Assembly (NCBI GenBank): GCA_002347095.1
Contig: DDWZ01000014.1
Span: 1 to 64,000, forward strand
Reading direction: 5' to 3'
Origin: Desulfobulbaceae bacterium UBA2273
GTDB lineage: Bacteria > Desulfobacterota > Desulfobulbia > Desulfobulbales > Desulfurivibrionaceae
Length of the DNA: 64,000 nucleotides
Made by a program: the position numbers and the translations under genes. Below, one piece after another: positions 53,359 through 63,883 of the stretch; positions within the stretch are counted from its first letter, which is position 1; every line of letters starts with the position of its first letter. The notes under the pieces were generated by a model, which did no database searches, was not told where the DNA came from, and saw only the letters and a program-made list of their open reading frames with translations.

Positions 53359-53820
53359 ATGCTCGACCAGGATGAACAATCCCTGCATTCTCGGTTTACC
53401 AATTTTGAAAAGTTCTGCCGGAAAAAGGGGCTTAAAATGACCCACCAGCGGCTGGAAATCTATCGCGAGCTGCTCACCTCCAAGGATCATCCCACCGTCG
53501 AAGCTCTTTTTTTGCGAGTGCGGAAACGCATCCCCACCATCTCACTGGATACCGTCTACCGGACCCTTGCCTTGCTGGAAGAAGCCGGAATGACAAACCG
53601 CATCCAGACATCCGAAGGACTCACCCGGTTTGAATCGGACTACGGGGCCCATCATCATCTGATCTGTAAAAAATGCCAGACAATCGAGGATTTCACCTGG
53701 AAATCGTTTGACACCATGCTTCTGCCCCCGGAGTTGGAAGCATGGGGCGCTATCCAGACGAGGAATATCGTGGCCGAGGGAATCTGCACCGCATGCCTCA
53801 AAAAAGAAAAAAAACACTAA
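53359..53820 (+). CDS. Fur/PerR-family metal-dependent repressor
   Basis: A 153-residue repressor. The N-terminal winged helix (MTHQRLEIYRELL, PTISLDTVYRTLALLEEAG) precedes the metal-binding region ESDYGAHHHLICKKC and a second CTAC pair near the C-terminus, which together would form the structural zinc site. The location just upstream of katG and rubrerythrin suggests PerR-like peroxide sensing rather than iron sensing. ATG 53359 has GAGAGGT seven bases upstream; the frame runs further upstream without similarity. Confidence 0.88.
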   Translation: MLDQDEQSLHSRFTNFEKFCRKKGLKMTHQRLEIYRELLTSKDHPTVEALFLRVRKRIPTISLDTVYRTLALLEEAGMTNRIQTSEGLTRFESDYGAHHHLICKKCQTIEDFTWKSFDTMLLPPELEAWGAIQTRNIVAEGICTACLKKEKKH

Positions 53821-53843
53821 AGTCGTTTTTTTGTTGCCTTTAA

Positions 53844-53858
53844 TAAGAATAATTCTTA
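53844..53858. promoter_or_regulatory. candidate Fur/PerR operator upstream of katG
   Basis: TAAGAAT-A-ATTCTTA is a perfect 7-1-7 inverted repeat, the architecture of Fur-family operators. It lies in the 248-base AT-rich gap before katG, which otherwise has no gene. A second palindrome, CTTATTAATAAG, stands at 53933-53944. The Fur/PerR-family product next door is the natural candidate regulator. Confidence 0.7.
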
Positions 53859-54011
53859 AATAGTACAAGATCATAATAATGCTTCTTGCATCTCAGCCAT
53901 TAAGGGAATTATCAAATTGATCAACTCGATATCTTATTAATAAGGAAGTCCAATGTATCAAGATGGCGCGCGGAAATTTTGACGCGCCGGTTATGCCGCA
54001 AAAGAACGTAG

Positions 54012-56279
<2,268 letters not shown>

Positions 56280-56427
56280 TGGTGACATAACGGTTTGCCC
56301 GGCTCCTGGCCGGGAAAATAAAACAGCAAGCGTCAGATTGATATCCTGGTGCGGGCGCCGGAACAGCGGACGGAGTGCCCGCACCCCCCATTTGCTTAAA
56401 CACAATTCAAGAAAAAGGAAAAACACC

Positions 56428-57003
56428 ATGGCGAAACTACCGGGCTCACAGACTGAAAAGAACATCCTCACCGCCTTTGCCGGCGAATCCCAGGCGCGCA
56501 ACCGCTACACCTACTTTGCCTCCAAGGCAAAAAAGGACGGCTTTGTGCAGATTGCCGACATCTTTGAGGAGACTGCCAATCAGGAAAAGGAGCATGCCAA
56601 GCGGCTCTTCAAGATGCTGCAGGGCGGCGAGGTGATGGTCAGCGCCGCTTTCCCCGCCGGGATGATCGGTCCCACCCTGGACAATCTGAAGGAAGCGGCG
56701 GCCGGAGAAAAGCATGAATACTCCATCATGTATCCCGGCTTTGCCACCGTGGCCAAGGACGAGGGCTTCATCGAAATCGCCGATATCTTCATGGCCATTG
56801 CCGTGGCGGAAAAACAACACGAAAAACGCTATCTGGAACTGGCCGCCAACATTCTGGGAGGACGGGTTTTCAAACGGGACACCCCGGTGGTCTGGCGCTG
56901 CCGGAACTGCGGCTATCTGCACCATGGCACCGAGGCGCTGGCCGAATGCCCCGCCTGCGCCCACGCCCAAGCGCACTTCGAACTGCTCGGCGAGAACTGG
57001 TAA
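56428..57003 (+). CDS. rubrerythrin
   Basis: A 191-residue NADH-peroxidase component with a diiron ferritin-like domain and a C-terminal rubredoxin domain. Diiron ligands lie in GESQARNRY, ETANQEKEHA and AVAEKQHEKRY; the rubredoxin iron site is CRNCGY with CPAC. It reduces hydrogen peroxide in anaerobes. ATG 56428 follows AAAGGA. It lies 148 bases after katG, in the same direction. Confidence 0.97.
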   Translation: MAKLPGSQTEKNILTAFAGESQARNRYTYFASKAKKDGFVQIADIFEETANQEKEHAKRLFKMLQGGEVMVSAAFPAGMIGPTLDNLKEAAAGEKHEYSIMYPGFATVAKDEGFIEIADIFMAIAVAEKQHEKRYLELAANILGGRVFKRDTPVVWRCRNCGYLHHGTEALAECPACAHAQAHFELLGENW

Positions 57004-57018
57004 AATCGTGAGGCCATC

Positions 57019-57693
57019 ATGATCCCTTGGCAGTTGCTGGATAGCGCCCCGGTGCCCGGAGGCGCCGAAACGCTGCACCTATATAGACGGGGCGCCGAGT
57101 TTTCCATCCGGGTGGATGGCGATGAACTGATGAACAGCCGGGTTCATGGCTCGGAGGATGCCTTGGCCGAACTTGCCTGCGCACGGCTTGCCGGGCTCCC
57201 CTCCCCCAGGGTCCTGATCGGCGGTCTGGGCATGGGCTATACCGCGGCGGCGGCATTGTCGCGGCTCAACGCCCAAGCCGAAGTGGTGGTGGCCGAACTG
57301 CTCCCGGCGGTGGTGGCCTGGAACAGGGGGGTTCTTGCCGGCCTGGCCGGGAACCCCCTGGATGACGGTCGGGTTTCGCTGCGGGTGATTGATGTCGCCG
57401 AAATTTTAAAAACGGAACAGCAGGGGTACGATGCCATCCTGCTCGATGTGGATAACGGACCCGAGGGATTGACCCGCTCCGGCAACGACTGGCTCTATAC
57501 CAGGGGGGGCTTGATCGCCGCCCGTGCCGCCCTGAAACCCTCGGGCATCCTGGCCATCTGGTCCGCCACTTCCGACCCCGCCTTTTCCAAACTGCTGCGC
57601 CAGGCAGGATTCACGGTGGAAGAGGTCGCGGTCCGGGCGCGGGGACGCAAGGGCGGCAGCAGACATATGATCTGGCTTGCCCAACGCGAATAA
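57019..57693 (+). CDS. spermidine synthase-like methyltransferase-fold protein
   Basis: A 224-residue protein with a class I SAM/decarboxylated-SAM fold: LIGGLGMGYTAAAAL (binding loop), VVVAELLPAVVAWN (acidic end of the second strand), DAILLDVDNGPE. It lacks the longer N-terminal domain of true SpeE enzymes. Such short homologs occur widely without known function. It follows rubrerythrin by 15 bases and is probably co-transcribed. Confidence 0.75.
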   Translation: MIPWQLLDSAPVPGGAETLHLYRRGAEFSIRVDGDELMNSRVHGSEDALAELACARLAGLPSPRVLIGGLGMGYTAAAALSRLNAQAEVVVAELLPAVVAWNRGVLAGLAGNPLDDGRVSLRVIDVAEILKTEQQGYDAILLDVDNGPEGLTRSGNDWLYTRGGLIAARAALKPSGILAIWSATSDPAFSKLLRQAGFTVEEVAVRARGRKGGSRHMIWLAQRE

Positions 57694-57853
57694 CAAGCGG
57701 ATTGACCTGCGGCAACGACCAAGAGTTCTGTGCCCATGGGCGATCTCCACCAAAAAACCGAAACTCCGCCACCGGCATTGTTCCGCGGTAAACAACCGCC
57801 TGCGGCGGGCCGATCGCCTGCATCCGCGAGCTGACGGCTGAACGAGAGCGTTG

Positions 57854-59717
57854 AGCCTGTATAAAAACTCAACTCATTGTAATTTCGACTTTATTTATAC
57901 ATCTAAGCACTGTACAATGACTGCAATATCCCGGAACAAAGCCGCTTAACTACAGCACAAGGATATTGCATCATGGCCCGCTACAAACCTTACTCGTACG
58001 CTCAGGGCAAGTTCATCCCCGTTCACTTCGCCAAGCAGATTCTGCCCGGCACCTTCGAATACTCCCTGGACCACCTCATCAATCATGAGCTTGACCTTTC
58101 CCTGTTCGACGCCCGCTTCGGCAACGACCAGACCGGCGCCACGGCCTACGATCCCCGGATTCTTTTGAAGATCGTGCTCTACGCCTACTCGCGGGGCATT
58201 GTCTCCAGCCGGAAGATCGAGCAGGCCTGCCGGGAAAACGTGATCTTCATGGCCCTGTCCGCAGACACCCGGCCCCATTTCACCACCATTGCCGATTTCA
58301 TCTCCTCCATGGACAAGGAGATCATCCATCTGTTCCGGGATGTGCTGCTGGTCTGCGACGATCTGGGGTTGATCGGTAAGGAGATGTTCGCCATCGACGG
58401 CTGCAAGATGCCTTCGAATGCCAGTAAGGAATGGAGCGGCACCAGGGCGGATTTCGAGAAAAAAGCAGCCAAGCTGGAGAAGGCCATAGCCCACATCATC
58501 ACCACCCACCGGGAACATGACCGGAAGCAGACGGACAAGGATATCGTTGCCAGGGAAGAGCAGTATGTGGAAACCCTGCGCAAGCGGGCCAGCAAAATCA
58601 GGGAGTGGTTGAAAGACAACGACGACAAACCGGGCAAAACCGGCAAGCCGAAGAAGAGCAATATCACGGACAACGAATCCGCCAAGATGAAGACCTCCCA
58701 TGGCGTGATCCAGGGCTATGACGGGGTGACCACCGTGGACGGCAAGCACCAGATCATCGTGCATGCCGAGGCGTTCGGCGAGGCCCAGGAGCATGATCTG
58801 CTGAAGCCCATGGTGGACGGAGCCAGGGAGAACTTTCAGGCCATCGGCAAGGATGAGGATGTTTTCACGAAAACCAAGCTCTCGGCGGACAGCGGATTTC
58901 ACACGGAAGAGAACATGAAGATGCTGTCTGACGAGGAGGTGGACGCCTACGTGGCGGACAACCTTTTTCGCAAACGCGACCCCTGTTTTGCGGGTGCGGA
59001 CCGGTACAGGGAGCGCCACCGGAAAGAGCGGACGAAACTCGCGGGAAGAAGTAGCGGCTTGTTTTCAACCGCCGATTTTGTTTTCCCCGAGGATCTGAGC
59101 TACTGTCTCTGCCCGGCAGGAAAACGGTTGTACCGCAGCGGCAACAATGTCGCGGTCAGAAATTTTCTGGCTACCAAATTCAAGGGGCCGGAATCGGCTT
59201 GTGTACCCTGCAAGCTCCGCACGCAATGCCTGCGGCATCCCGAGCGGACGAAAATCAGGCAGGTGGCTTATTTCCATGGCCGGTCCGCCAAGGGAAAGGA
59301 AACATTCACAGAAAAGATGAAGCGAAAGATCGACTCCACCGCAGGCCGTGCCCTGTACAGCATGCGTGTAGCCATCGCGGAGCCGCCTTTTGCCAATATC
59401 TGCCACATCATGGGCCTGGATCGTTTCACCTTGCGGGGCAAGAGAAAGGTGAACATCCAGTGGAATCTGTTCTGTATCGTCCATAACCTAAAAAAAGTGG
59501 CGCGATACGGGCCACTTTTTACGTGATCAGCAGGGAAAAGCTGAAACTGTTTGACAACAAAGCGGATTCTGGCAAAGTAATGGAGCCGGAGGGCAGGAGC
59601 AGCCAAGAAAGAAGCTGGAAACAGAACAGATAAACCGGAAAGCCAGATCGGAAGCGGCGAAAAAATAAATCCGCCCTCATTCGGCGAACCATTTGAAATC
59701 GAGTTTTTCTACAGACT
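57854..59717 (+). mobile_element. IS1182-family insertion sequence
   Basis: A complete insertion sequence of 1,864 bases. The terminal inverted repeats are AGCCTGTATAAAAACTC (left) and AGTCTGTAGAAAAACTC (right, read inward), matching at 16 of the first 19 positions. It is flanked by CGTTG on both sides (57849-57853 and 59718-59722), a 5-bp target duplication. It carries one intact transposase. The target-site repeat and intact transposase suggest a fairly recent arrival. Confidence 0.85.
57973..59526 (+). CDS. IS1182-family transposase
   Basis: A 517-residue DDE transposase. The N-terminus has a DUF772-type domain (YDPRILLKIVLYAYSRGIVSSRKIEQ) and the middle and C-terminus form the DDE domain (FAIDGCKMPSNASKEWSGT, SADSGFHTEENM and CLCPAGK with Cys-rich insertion). 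The C-terminal MRVAIAEPPFANICHIMGL-type motif with Glu is typical. No frameshift is seen. The start is ATG 57973. Confidence 0.92.
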   Translation: MARYKPYSYAQGKFIPVHFAKQILPGTFEYSLDHLINHELDLSLFDARFGNDQTGATAYDPRILLKIVLYAYSRGIVSSRKIEQACRENVIFMALSADTRPHFTTIADFISSMDKEIIHLFRDVLLVCDDLGLIGKEMFAIDGCKMPSNASKEWSGTRADFEKKAAKLEKAIAHIITTHREHDRKQTDKDIVAREEQYVETLRKRASKIREWLKDNDDKPGKTGKPKKSNITDNESAKMKTSHGVIQGYDGVTTVDGKHQIIVHAEAFGEAQEHDLLKPMVDGARENFQAIGKDEDVFTKTKLSADSGFHTEENMKMLSDEEVDAYVADNLFRKRDPCFAGADRYRERHRKERTKLAGRSSGLFSTADFVFPEDLSYCLCPAGKRLYRSGNNVAVRNFLATKFKGPESACVPCKLRTQCLRHPERTKIRQVAYFHGRSAKGKETFTEKMKRKIDSTAGRALYSMRVAIAEPPFANICHIMGLDRFTLRGKRKVNIQWNLFCIVHNLKKVARYGPLFT

Positions 59718-59912
59718 CGTTGGCTCGACCAGAACACGTTCCGGGATGGCGCGGCGCTCTGCCAGACGATTCCCGGCGCCCCCGCCATGCAGGAGATGAA
59801 GCGGTTCACCTCTCTCCTCATGAGTGCATCCTGTTATTTTGCTTGTCTTTTTCCACCGTGCCAGGCGATACTAAAGTTTACCCTCAAACACCTAACACAA
59901 GGAGGAGCTATT

Positions 59913-61013
59913 ATGCAAAGATGGAAAATACTGTTGTGCCTGATGGGGCTCGGTCTTCTTGCTGCTTGCGGAACGAAACAGGCAAATCTCCCCCACGACG
60001 GCGGAGATCTTGCCGCCAAACTCGGGCAGGGCTATGTGCAGAAAGTGGATACGGCCCTGTTTATGCTGGACGCCTCTTCGACCATGTTCGACGGCTATGA
60101 AGGGGTACAAAAATTCAGCACGGCGCAAAATCTCCTTCTCCGCATGAACAGCGCCATTGCAGGCCTGAAACTGGATTCCGGCCTGATCGTCTTCGGCCCG
60201 TCAACCGGTCCGAACCTCCGGGACAGCAATCTCGTCTATGGCGTGAAAACCCACAACGCCGCTGACTTTGCCAAAACGGTCATTGCCACCAAAATAGGGG
60301 GGCTCACTCCCCTGGCCAAGCCCCTCACCGGCGGGATCGATGCTCTGAAAAACAGCAAGGGCCGTATTGCCGTGATTCTGGTCAGTGACGGCCTGGACAC
60401 CAATACCGCAGATCCCGTCAAAGCTGCGGCGGAACTTAAAAATGCCTATGGCGACAGAATCTGCATCTACACTGTGCTGATCGGCAACAACCCGAAAGGC
60501 AAGGCAGCCCTGGAAGGCATAGCCAAGGCCGGCGGCTGCGGATTTGCCACCACAGCGGACACCCTGGCTTCCGGCAAGGAACTGACCAGTTTCCTGGAAA
60601 GGGTATTCCTGGAAAAGGGAGCCCTGGAAAAAGTCCCGGCAGCCAAACCAGTACCGGCAGAACCAGTACCGGCAGAACGCGTTGTCTTGCGCGGGATCAA
60701 CTTTGATTTTGACAAGGCCGTCATCAAGCCGGAATTCATGCCGGTGCTGGATGTGGCTCAAAGCATTCTGAAGGAACAGCCGGATCTCAAAGTGGTGATC
60801 GAAGGTCACACCTGCTCCATGGGCACCGACGCATACAACCAGAATCTTTCTGAGCGCCGGGCCAAGGCGGTCTATGATTACTTGGTGAAAAAAGGCGTCA
60901 ATGCGGCTAAACTCAGCACAGTTGGCCTTGGCGAAACACAGCCCATGGCCGACAACAAAACGGAAAGCGGCCGGGAACTCAACCGGCGGGTTGAGTTCAA
61001 GCTTGTGCAATAA
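59913..61013 (+). CDS. VWA-OmpA lipoprotein
   Basis: A 366-residue outer-envelope protein. The signal peptide ends in a lipobox (LLAACG). A von Willebrand A domain follows with a MIDAS-type DASST motif, then a Pro-rich linker containing PAEPVPAE repeats, and a C-terminal OmpA peptidoglycan-binding domain (INFDFDKAVIKPE, IEGHTCSMGTD, LSERRAKAV). VWA-OmpA lipoproteins link adhesion or assembly functions to the cell wall. The start at ATG 59913 has AGGAGGAG upstream; the longer frame crosses the IS end. Confidence 0.9.
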   Translation: MQRWKILLCLMGLGLLAACGTKQANLPHDGGDLAAKLGQGYVQKVDTALFMLDASSTMFDGYEGVQKFSTAQNLLLRMNSAIAGLKLDSGLIVFGPSTGPNLRDSNLVYGVKTHNAADFAKTVIATKIGGLTPLAKPLTGGIDALKNSKGRIAVILVSDGLDTNTADPVKAAAELKNAYGDRICIYTVLIGNNPKGKAALEGIAKAGGCGFATTADTLASGKELTSFLERVFLEKGALEKVPAAKPVPAEPVPAERVVLRGINFDFDKAVIKPEFMPVLDVAQSILKEQPDLKVVIEGHTCSMGTDAYNQNLSERRAKAVYDYLVKKGVNAAKLSTVGLGETQPMADNKTESGRELNRRVEFKLVQ

Positions 61014-61071
61014 CCGGACACTCAACAAGTAAGGGGCAGCCAACGAGGCTGTCCCCTCACGGAAAATATCC

Positions 61072-61521
61072 ATGAAACACTTCTGCCTGCCAGGACGGCA
61101 ACCGCTTTGGCTGATTTTTATTTTCACGGCCCTGCTGTTGCCGTTGTTTGTTCAGAGCCCGGCCCTGGCCGGAGAAGTTGTGCCGCCTGCCATTCTGACA
61201 AGCTTCGAGGGCTTCAGCAGAAACTGGATGGCACGGCTTGAGCAGGTCAACCAGCAGAATCTCCAGGGCGTGAAACCCGAAGCAGCAGCTAACGACCGGG
61301 TGGTCGGCCGCTATATTTGTTATGGGCCGGACTGCATACGGGAAGTCCGCGGCACCGATTCCAAGGCCACACCCTATGTGGGAATTCTCCGCTATCCCCA
61401 GAAAGTGATGGAGAAAGAAGGGGATACCCTGCAAAAAATGAAGGAACACCCCGGCACCCAAGCCAGCGAAATCCAGGTCACGGAGATTTTTCGCTACACC
61501 AAAGGCCGCTGGGTGTATTGA
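61072..61521 (+). CDS. small exported hypothetical protein
   Basis: A 149-residue protein with a signal peptide (hydrophobic core about 10-32, ALAGEV cleavage region) and a short mature domain with a two-Cys stretch (ICYGPDCIREV). I do not recognise a family. It follows the VWA-OmpA gene by 58 bases and precedes a terminator, so both probably share a transcript and the two may work together at the envelope. Confidence 0.6.
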   Translation: MKHFCLPGRQPLWLIFIFTALLLPLFVQSPALAGEVVPPAILTSFEGFSRNWMARLEQVNQQNLQGVKPEAAANDRVVGRYICYGPDCIREVRGTDSKATPYVGILRYPQKVMEKEGDTLQKMKEHPGTQASEIQVTEIFRYTKGRWVY

Positions 61522-61543
61522 TTTTTTTTGGCTATGCTGCAAC

Positions 61544-61581
61544 CCCCATCCGGAGCGAGGTTCCGGATGGGGTTTTTTTTT
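61544..61581 (+). terminator. intrinsic terminator after the VWA-OmpA unit
   Basis: The stem CCCCATCCGGA / TCCGGATGGGG is followed by nine T residues. It ends transcription before the seleno-BFD gene. The DNA from 61582 to 61719 has no gene. Confidence 0.93.
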
Positions 61582-61719
61582 ATGCTCTTCCGGCAACAAT
61601 TGTCGCATCCGCTCCCGGCTGGACAAATGCTCCGCCGGGGGGTATAGAAAAAAATCATCCTGCCCGGATGACCGGCGGCTGCCGCCACGGCTTACCCCAT
61701 ATCCCGCAGGAGGATTTTC

Positions 61720-61944
61720 ATGCCGCGCCTGATCTGTTACTGTTTTGGTTACACCGAAGAGGATCTGCGTCAGGATGTCGTGAAAAATGGCCGCTCGCTG
61801 ATCATGGAGCGCATTGTAGCCGAAAAGAAAAATGGCTGCTGCCGGTGCGCGGAGAAAAACCCCGCCGGCCGCTGATGCCTGGCCGAGGTCCGCCAGGTGG
61901 TGGACGCAACACTGAAAAGCCTTCCTGCAAAGGAGAACCGCTGA
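61720..61944 (+). CDS. BFD/CopZ-like iron-sulfur protein, probable selenoprotein (TGA at codon 52)
   Basis: A 74-codon gene read through an in-frame TGA (61873-61875). The start has a perfect AGGAGG site six bases upstream. The N-terminal part gives RLICYCFGYTEEDL, then GCCRC, then NPAGR, stop codon, CLAEVRQVVD, which is the pattern of BFD/CopZ-like [2Fe-2S] metallochaperone domains; in those I know the TGA position is Cys (GRCC). After the TGA the frame continues to a stop at 61942 that overlaps the transporter start (TGATG). Without readthrough the product is 51 residues and loses conserved residues. Selenocysteine at residue 52 is the best explanation; a nonsense mutation is the alternative. 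Confidence 0.7.
61888..61905 (+). promoter_or_regulatory. SECIS-like hairpin after the in-frame TGA
   Basis: GTCCGCC and GGTGGAC form a seven-base stem (one G-U pair) with a four-base AGGU loop that contains G at its start, as in bacterial SECIS elements. The loop begins 19 bases after the TGA at 61873-61875, within the usual bacterial range. The hairpin lies inside the coding frame. Confidence 0.6.
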
Positions 61945-62897
61945 TGTATTTTCCTGTCGCCGGTATCGAGGTCAACCCGCTGGTGCCGCCGCTGGTCGCC
62001 TTTGCCATCTCCCTGTTCACCTCCATGGGCGGAGTGAGCGGGGCCTTCCTCCTGCTGCCCTTTCAGGTCAGCGTGCTCGGCTTCACCACTCCGGCGGTCA
62101 GCTCCACCAACCAATTGTTCAATATCGTGGCCATCCCCAGCGGCGTGTACCGTTACATCAAGGAAGGGCGCATGCTCTGGCCCCTTACCTGGATCGTGAT
62201 CATCGGCACCCTGCCCGGCGTGCTGGTCGGGGCCATCGTCCGGATCAAATACCTGCCCGACCCGAAAAACTTCAAGCTCTTTGCCGGGCTGGTCCTGCTC
62301 TATATGGGCGGAAGGCTGCTTAAGGATCTGGCGTTTACCAAAAAAAATGGGAACATGCCCACGACCGAAGAGCGTTTCCAGCAGCGGCACAAGCAACAAG
62401 CCCAGGCTGCCGTAAGCAAAGCCGACTCCTGCGAGCACCTGTCCTGCGTCACGGTCCGGCAATGGACCCCGACCCGGCTCGTTTACGATTTTTACGGGGA
62501 AACCTTCACGGTCAACGGTGTGGGCCTCATGGCCTTGAGCCTTGTTGTCGGTATGGTTGGCGGGGTGTATGGCATCGGCGGGGGGGCGATCATTGCCCCG
62601 TTTTTGGTCAGCTTCTTCGGCCTGCCGGTCTATACCGTGGCCGGGGCCGCATTGATGGGAACCTTTGTCACCTCGGTGGCCGGGGTGATCTTTTACCAAC
62701 TGCTGGCGCCCCACTACCCCGGCATGGTCATTGCCCCGGATTGGCTGTTGGGCTTCCTCTTCGGGATCGGCGGCTTCGCCGGCATGTACTGCGGGGCGCG
62801 GCTGCAAAAATTCGTGCCCGCGGGATTCATCAAATGGATTCTGGTGGTGTGCCTGCTGTTCACGGCAAGCACGTATATCCTGAACTTCCTCTTTTAA
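61944..62897 (+). CDS. TauE/SafE-family transporter
   Basis: A 317-residue inner-membrane permease of the TauE/SafE family, with about eight hydrophobic helices in two halves separated by a charged loop near residue 140. GGVSGAFLLLPF and YGIGGGAIIAPF are the duplicated glycine motifs. Members export sulfite, sulfoacetate or other organosulfur anions. Its start overlaps the stop of the seleno-BFD-like gene (TGATG), so the two are translationally coupled. The metallochaperone neighbour suggests a metal or redox-active substrate, but that is inference. Confidence 0.88.
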   Translation: MYFPVAGIEVNPLVPPLVAFAISLFTSMGGVSGAFLLLPFQVSVLGFTTPAVSSTNQLFNIVAIPSGVYRYIKEGRMLWPLTWIVIIGTLPGVLVGAIVRIKYLPDPKNFKLFAGLVLLYMGGRLLKDLAFTKKNGNMPTTEERFQQRHKQQAQAAVSKADSCEHLSCVTVRQWTPTRLVYDFYGETFTVNGVGLMALSLVVGMVGGVYGIGGGAIIAPFLVSFFGLPVYTVAGAALMGTFVTSVAGVIFYQLLAPHYPGMVIAPDWLLGFLFGIGGFAGMYCGARLQKFVPAGFIKWILVVCLLFTASTYILNFLF

Positions 62898-63011
62898 GCC
62901 ACCCCAGGCGACCGCCTTTTTCGCCTCCCCTTTTACCAAAGGAGGGAAAATACAACGTGCTCCGATCATCGTGAAGGCCGCAAACACCACCGCCGCAAAG
63001 AGCAAACACGC

Positions 63012-63848
63012 TTAAACGAAAAGAACCAACCGGCTGAGCTGGCTTGAAATATCCGGCACGCCCCCCGCAGGCCGCTTTTCCATCTCCTCAAGCAGACGAA
63101 GACTGGCAATGCCATGCCAGGAGGCGTCAAGGAACGGCGCGGCCTTGGGACTCCGTCCAAACCCGCCTCTGCCGGTCTGGCAACTGAGGAGAAACGCCCT
63201 GAGATTGCCCGGATCAAGGGGCCTTGCGCCCAGAAGGCTTAAACCAGCAAGAGCGGCGTGGCAGTTCTCAATGAACGAGGTGGTCCCCGGAAAAAACCCG
63301 AACCCGCCGTCGCCGTTCTGCGAGCGCTGAAGCCACCCGGCCAGTTCCCCCGCACCCGCGGCCGGTTGGCCATCCATCTTTTTCACGAACAAATATCGGG
63401 CCACATCCCCCACCGCGCAAGGGGCAGGCAGCAGCAACGACCGTCCGGAGCCGCGAAAGCTCGACTCATCCCCAAGAACCTCCCGGGCTATCCGGCGCAC
63501 ATAATAGACACCGGCCAGGGAAGCATCCCGGTTCAGGGAGGCGACAAGATGGGAGCGCAGCCGCGGAGCATCCAGGTCGAGCCCGCAGATCTGGCAGGTG
63601 AACAGCAGACGGAAGGTGGTGTCGATCCCCAGCCAGGGCACGGCCAGCATCCGGGCAAGGTATTCGGCCAGGGCGGGTTCGGATTGGGGAGTAGGTATCT
63701 CTTCTCCCAGGACCAGGCGGATGGCCACCGCCTGAAAGGTGTCCTGGATGGTGGCGGGCAGCCGCGGGGTGGCGCCGTAGCCGCCCGTGGCCTTGCGCCG
63801 CTTGAGCACGAACTCCAGCAATGCTGCATGATCAACCTGGCGAAGCAT
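63012..63848 (-). CDS. prenyltransferase/squalene-oxidase repeat protein
   Basis: A 278-residue protein with alpha-alpha barrel repeats of the PFTB/terpene cyclase type (QNGDGGFGFFP, TGRGGFGRS and similar Gly-rich turns). The repeats look as expected for a small non-enzymatic or unknown member; no cyclase DDxD motif is visible. It lies downstream of, and in the same direction as, the partial DUF190 gene (35-base gap). Confidence 0.7.
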   Translation of the reverse strand: MLRQVDHAALLEFVLKRRKATGGYGATPRLPATIQDTFQAVAIRLVLGEEIPTPQSEPALAEYLARMLAVPWLGIDTTFRLLFTCQICGLDLDAPRLRSHLVASLNRDASLAGVYYVRRIAREVLGDESSFRGSGRSLLLPAPCAVGDVARYLFVKKMDGQPAAGAGELAGWLQRSQNGDGGFGFFPGTTSFIENCHAALAGLSLLGARPLDPGNLRAFLLSCQTGRGGFGRSPKAAPFLDASWHGIASLRLLEEMEKRPAGGVPDISSQLSRLVLFV

Positions 63849-63883
63849 TTCTTCCCTCCCCTCGGGCTGAACTCCTTAACGCA

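Noticed and set aside
61873..61875. In-frame TGA as a plain pseudogene mutation
   Set aside because: The reading frame after it stays open, keeps family-like sequence and ends exactly at the next gene start, and a SECIS-like hairpin follows. Kept as an alternative, not the preferred reading.
61317..61943. N-terminal extension of the TauE/SafE frame
   Set aside because: It runs over a terminator and the seleno-BFD gene in a different frame; the transporter start at 61944 has a ribosome site and coupling.
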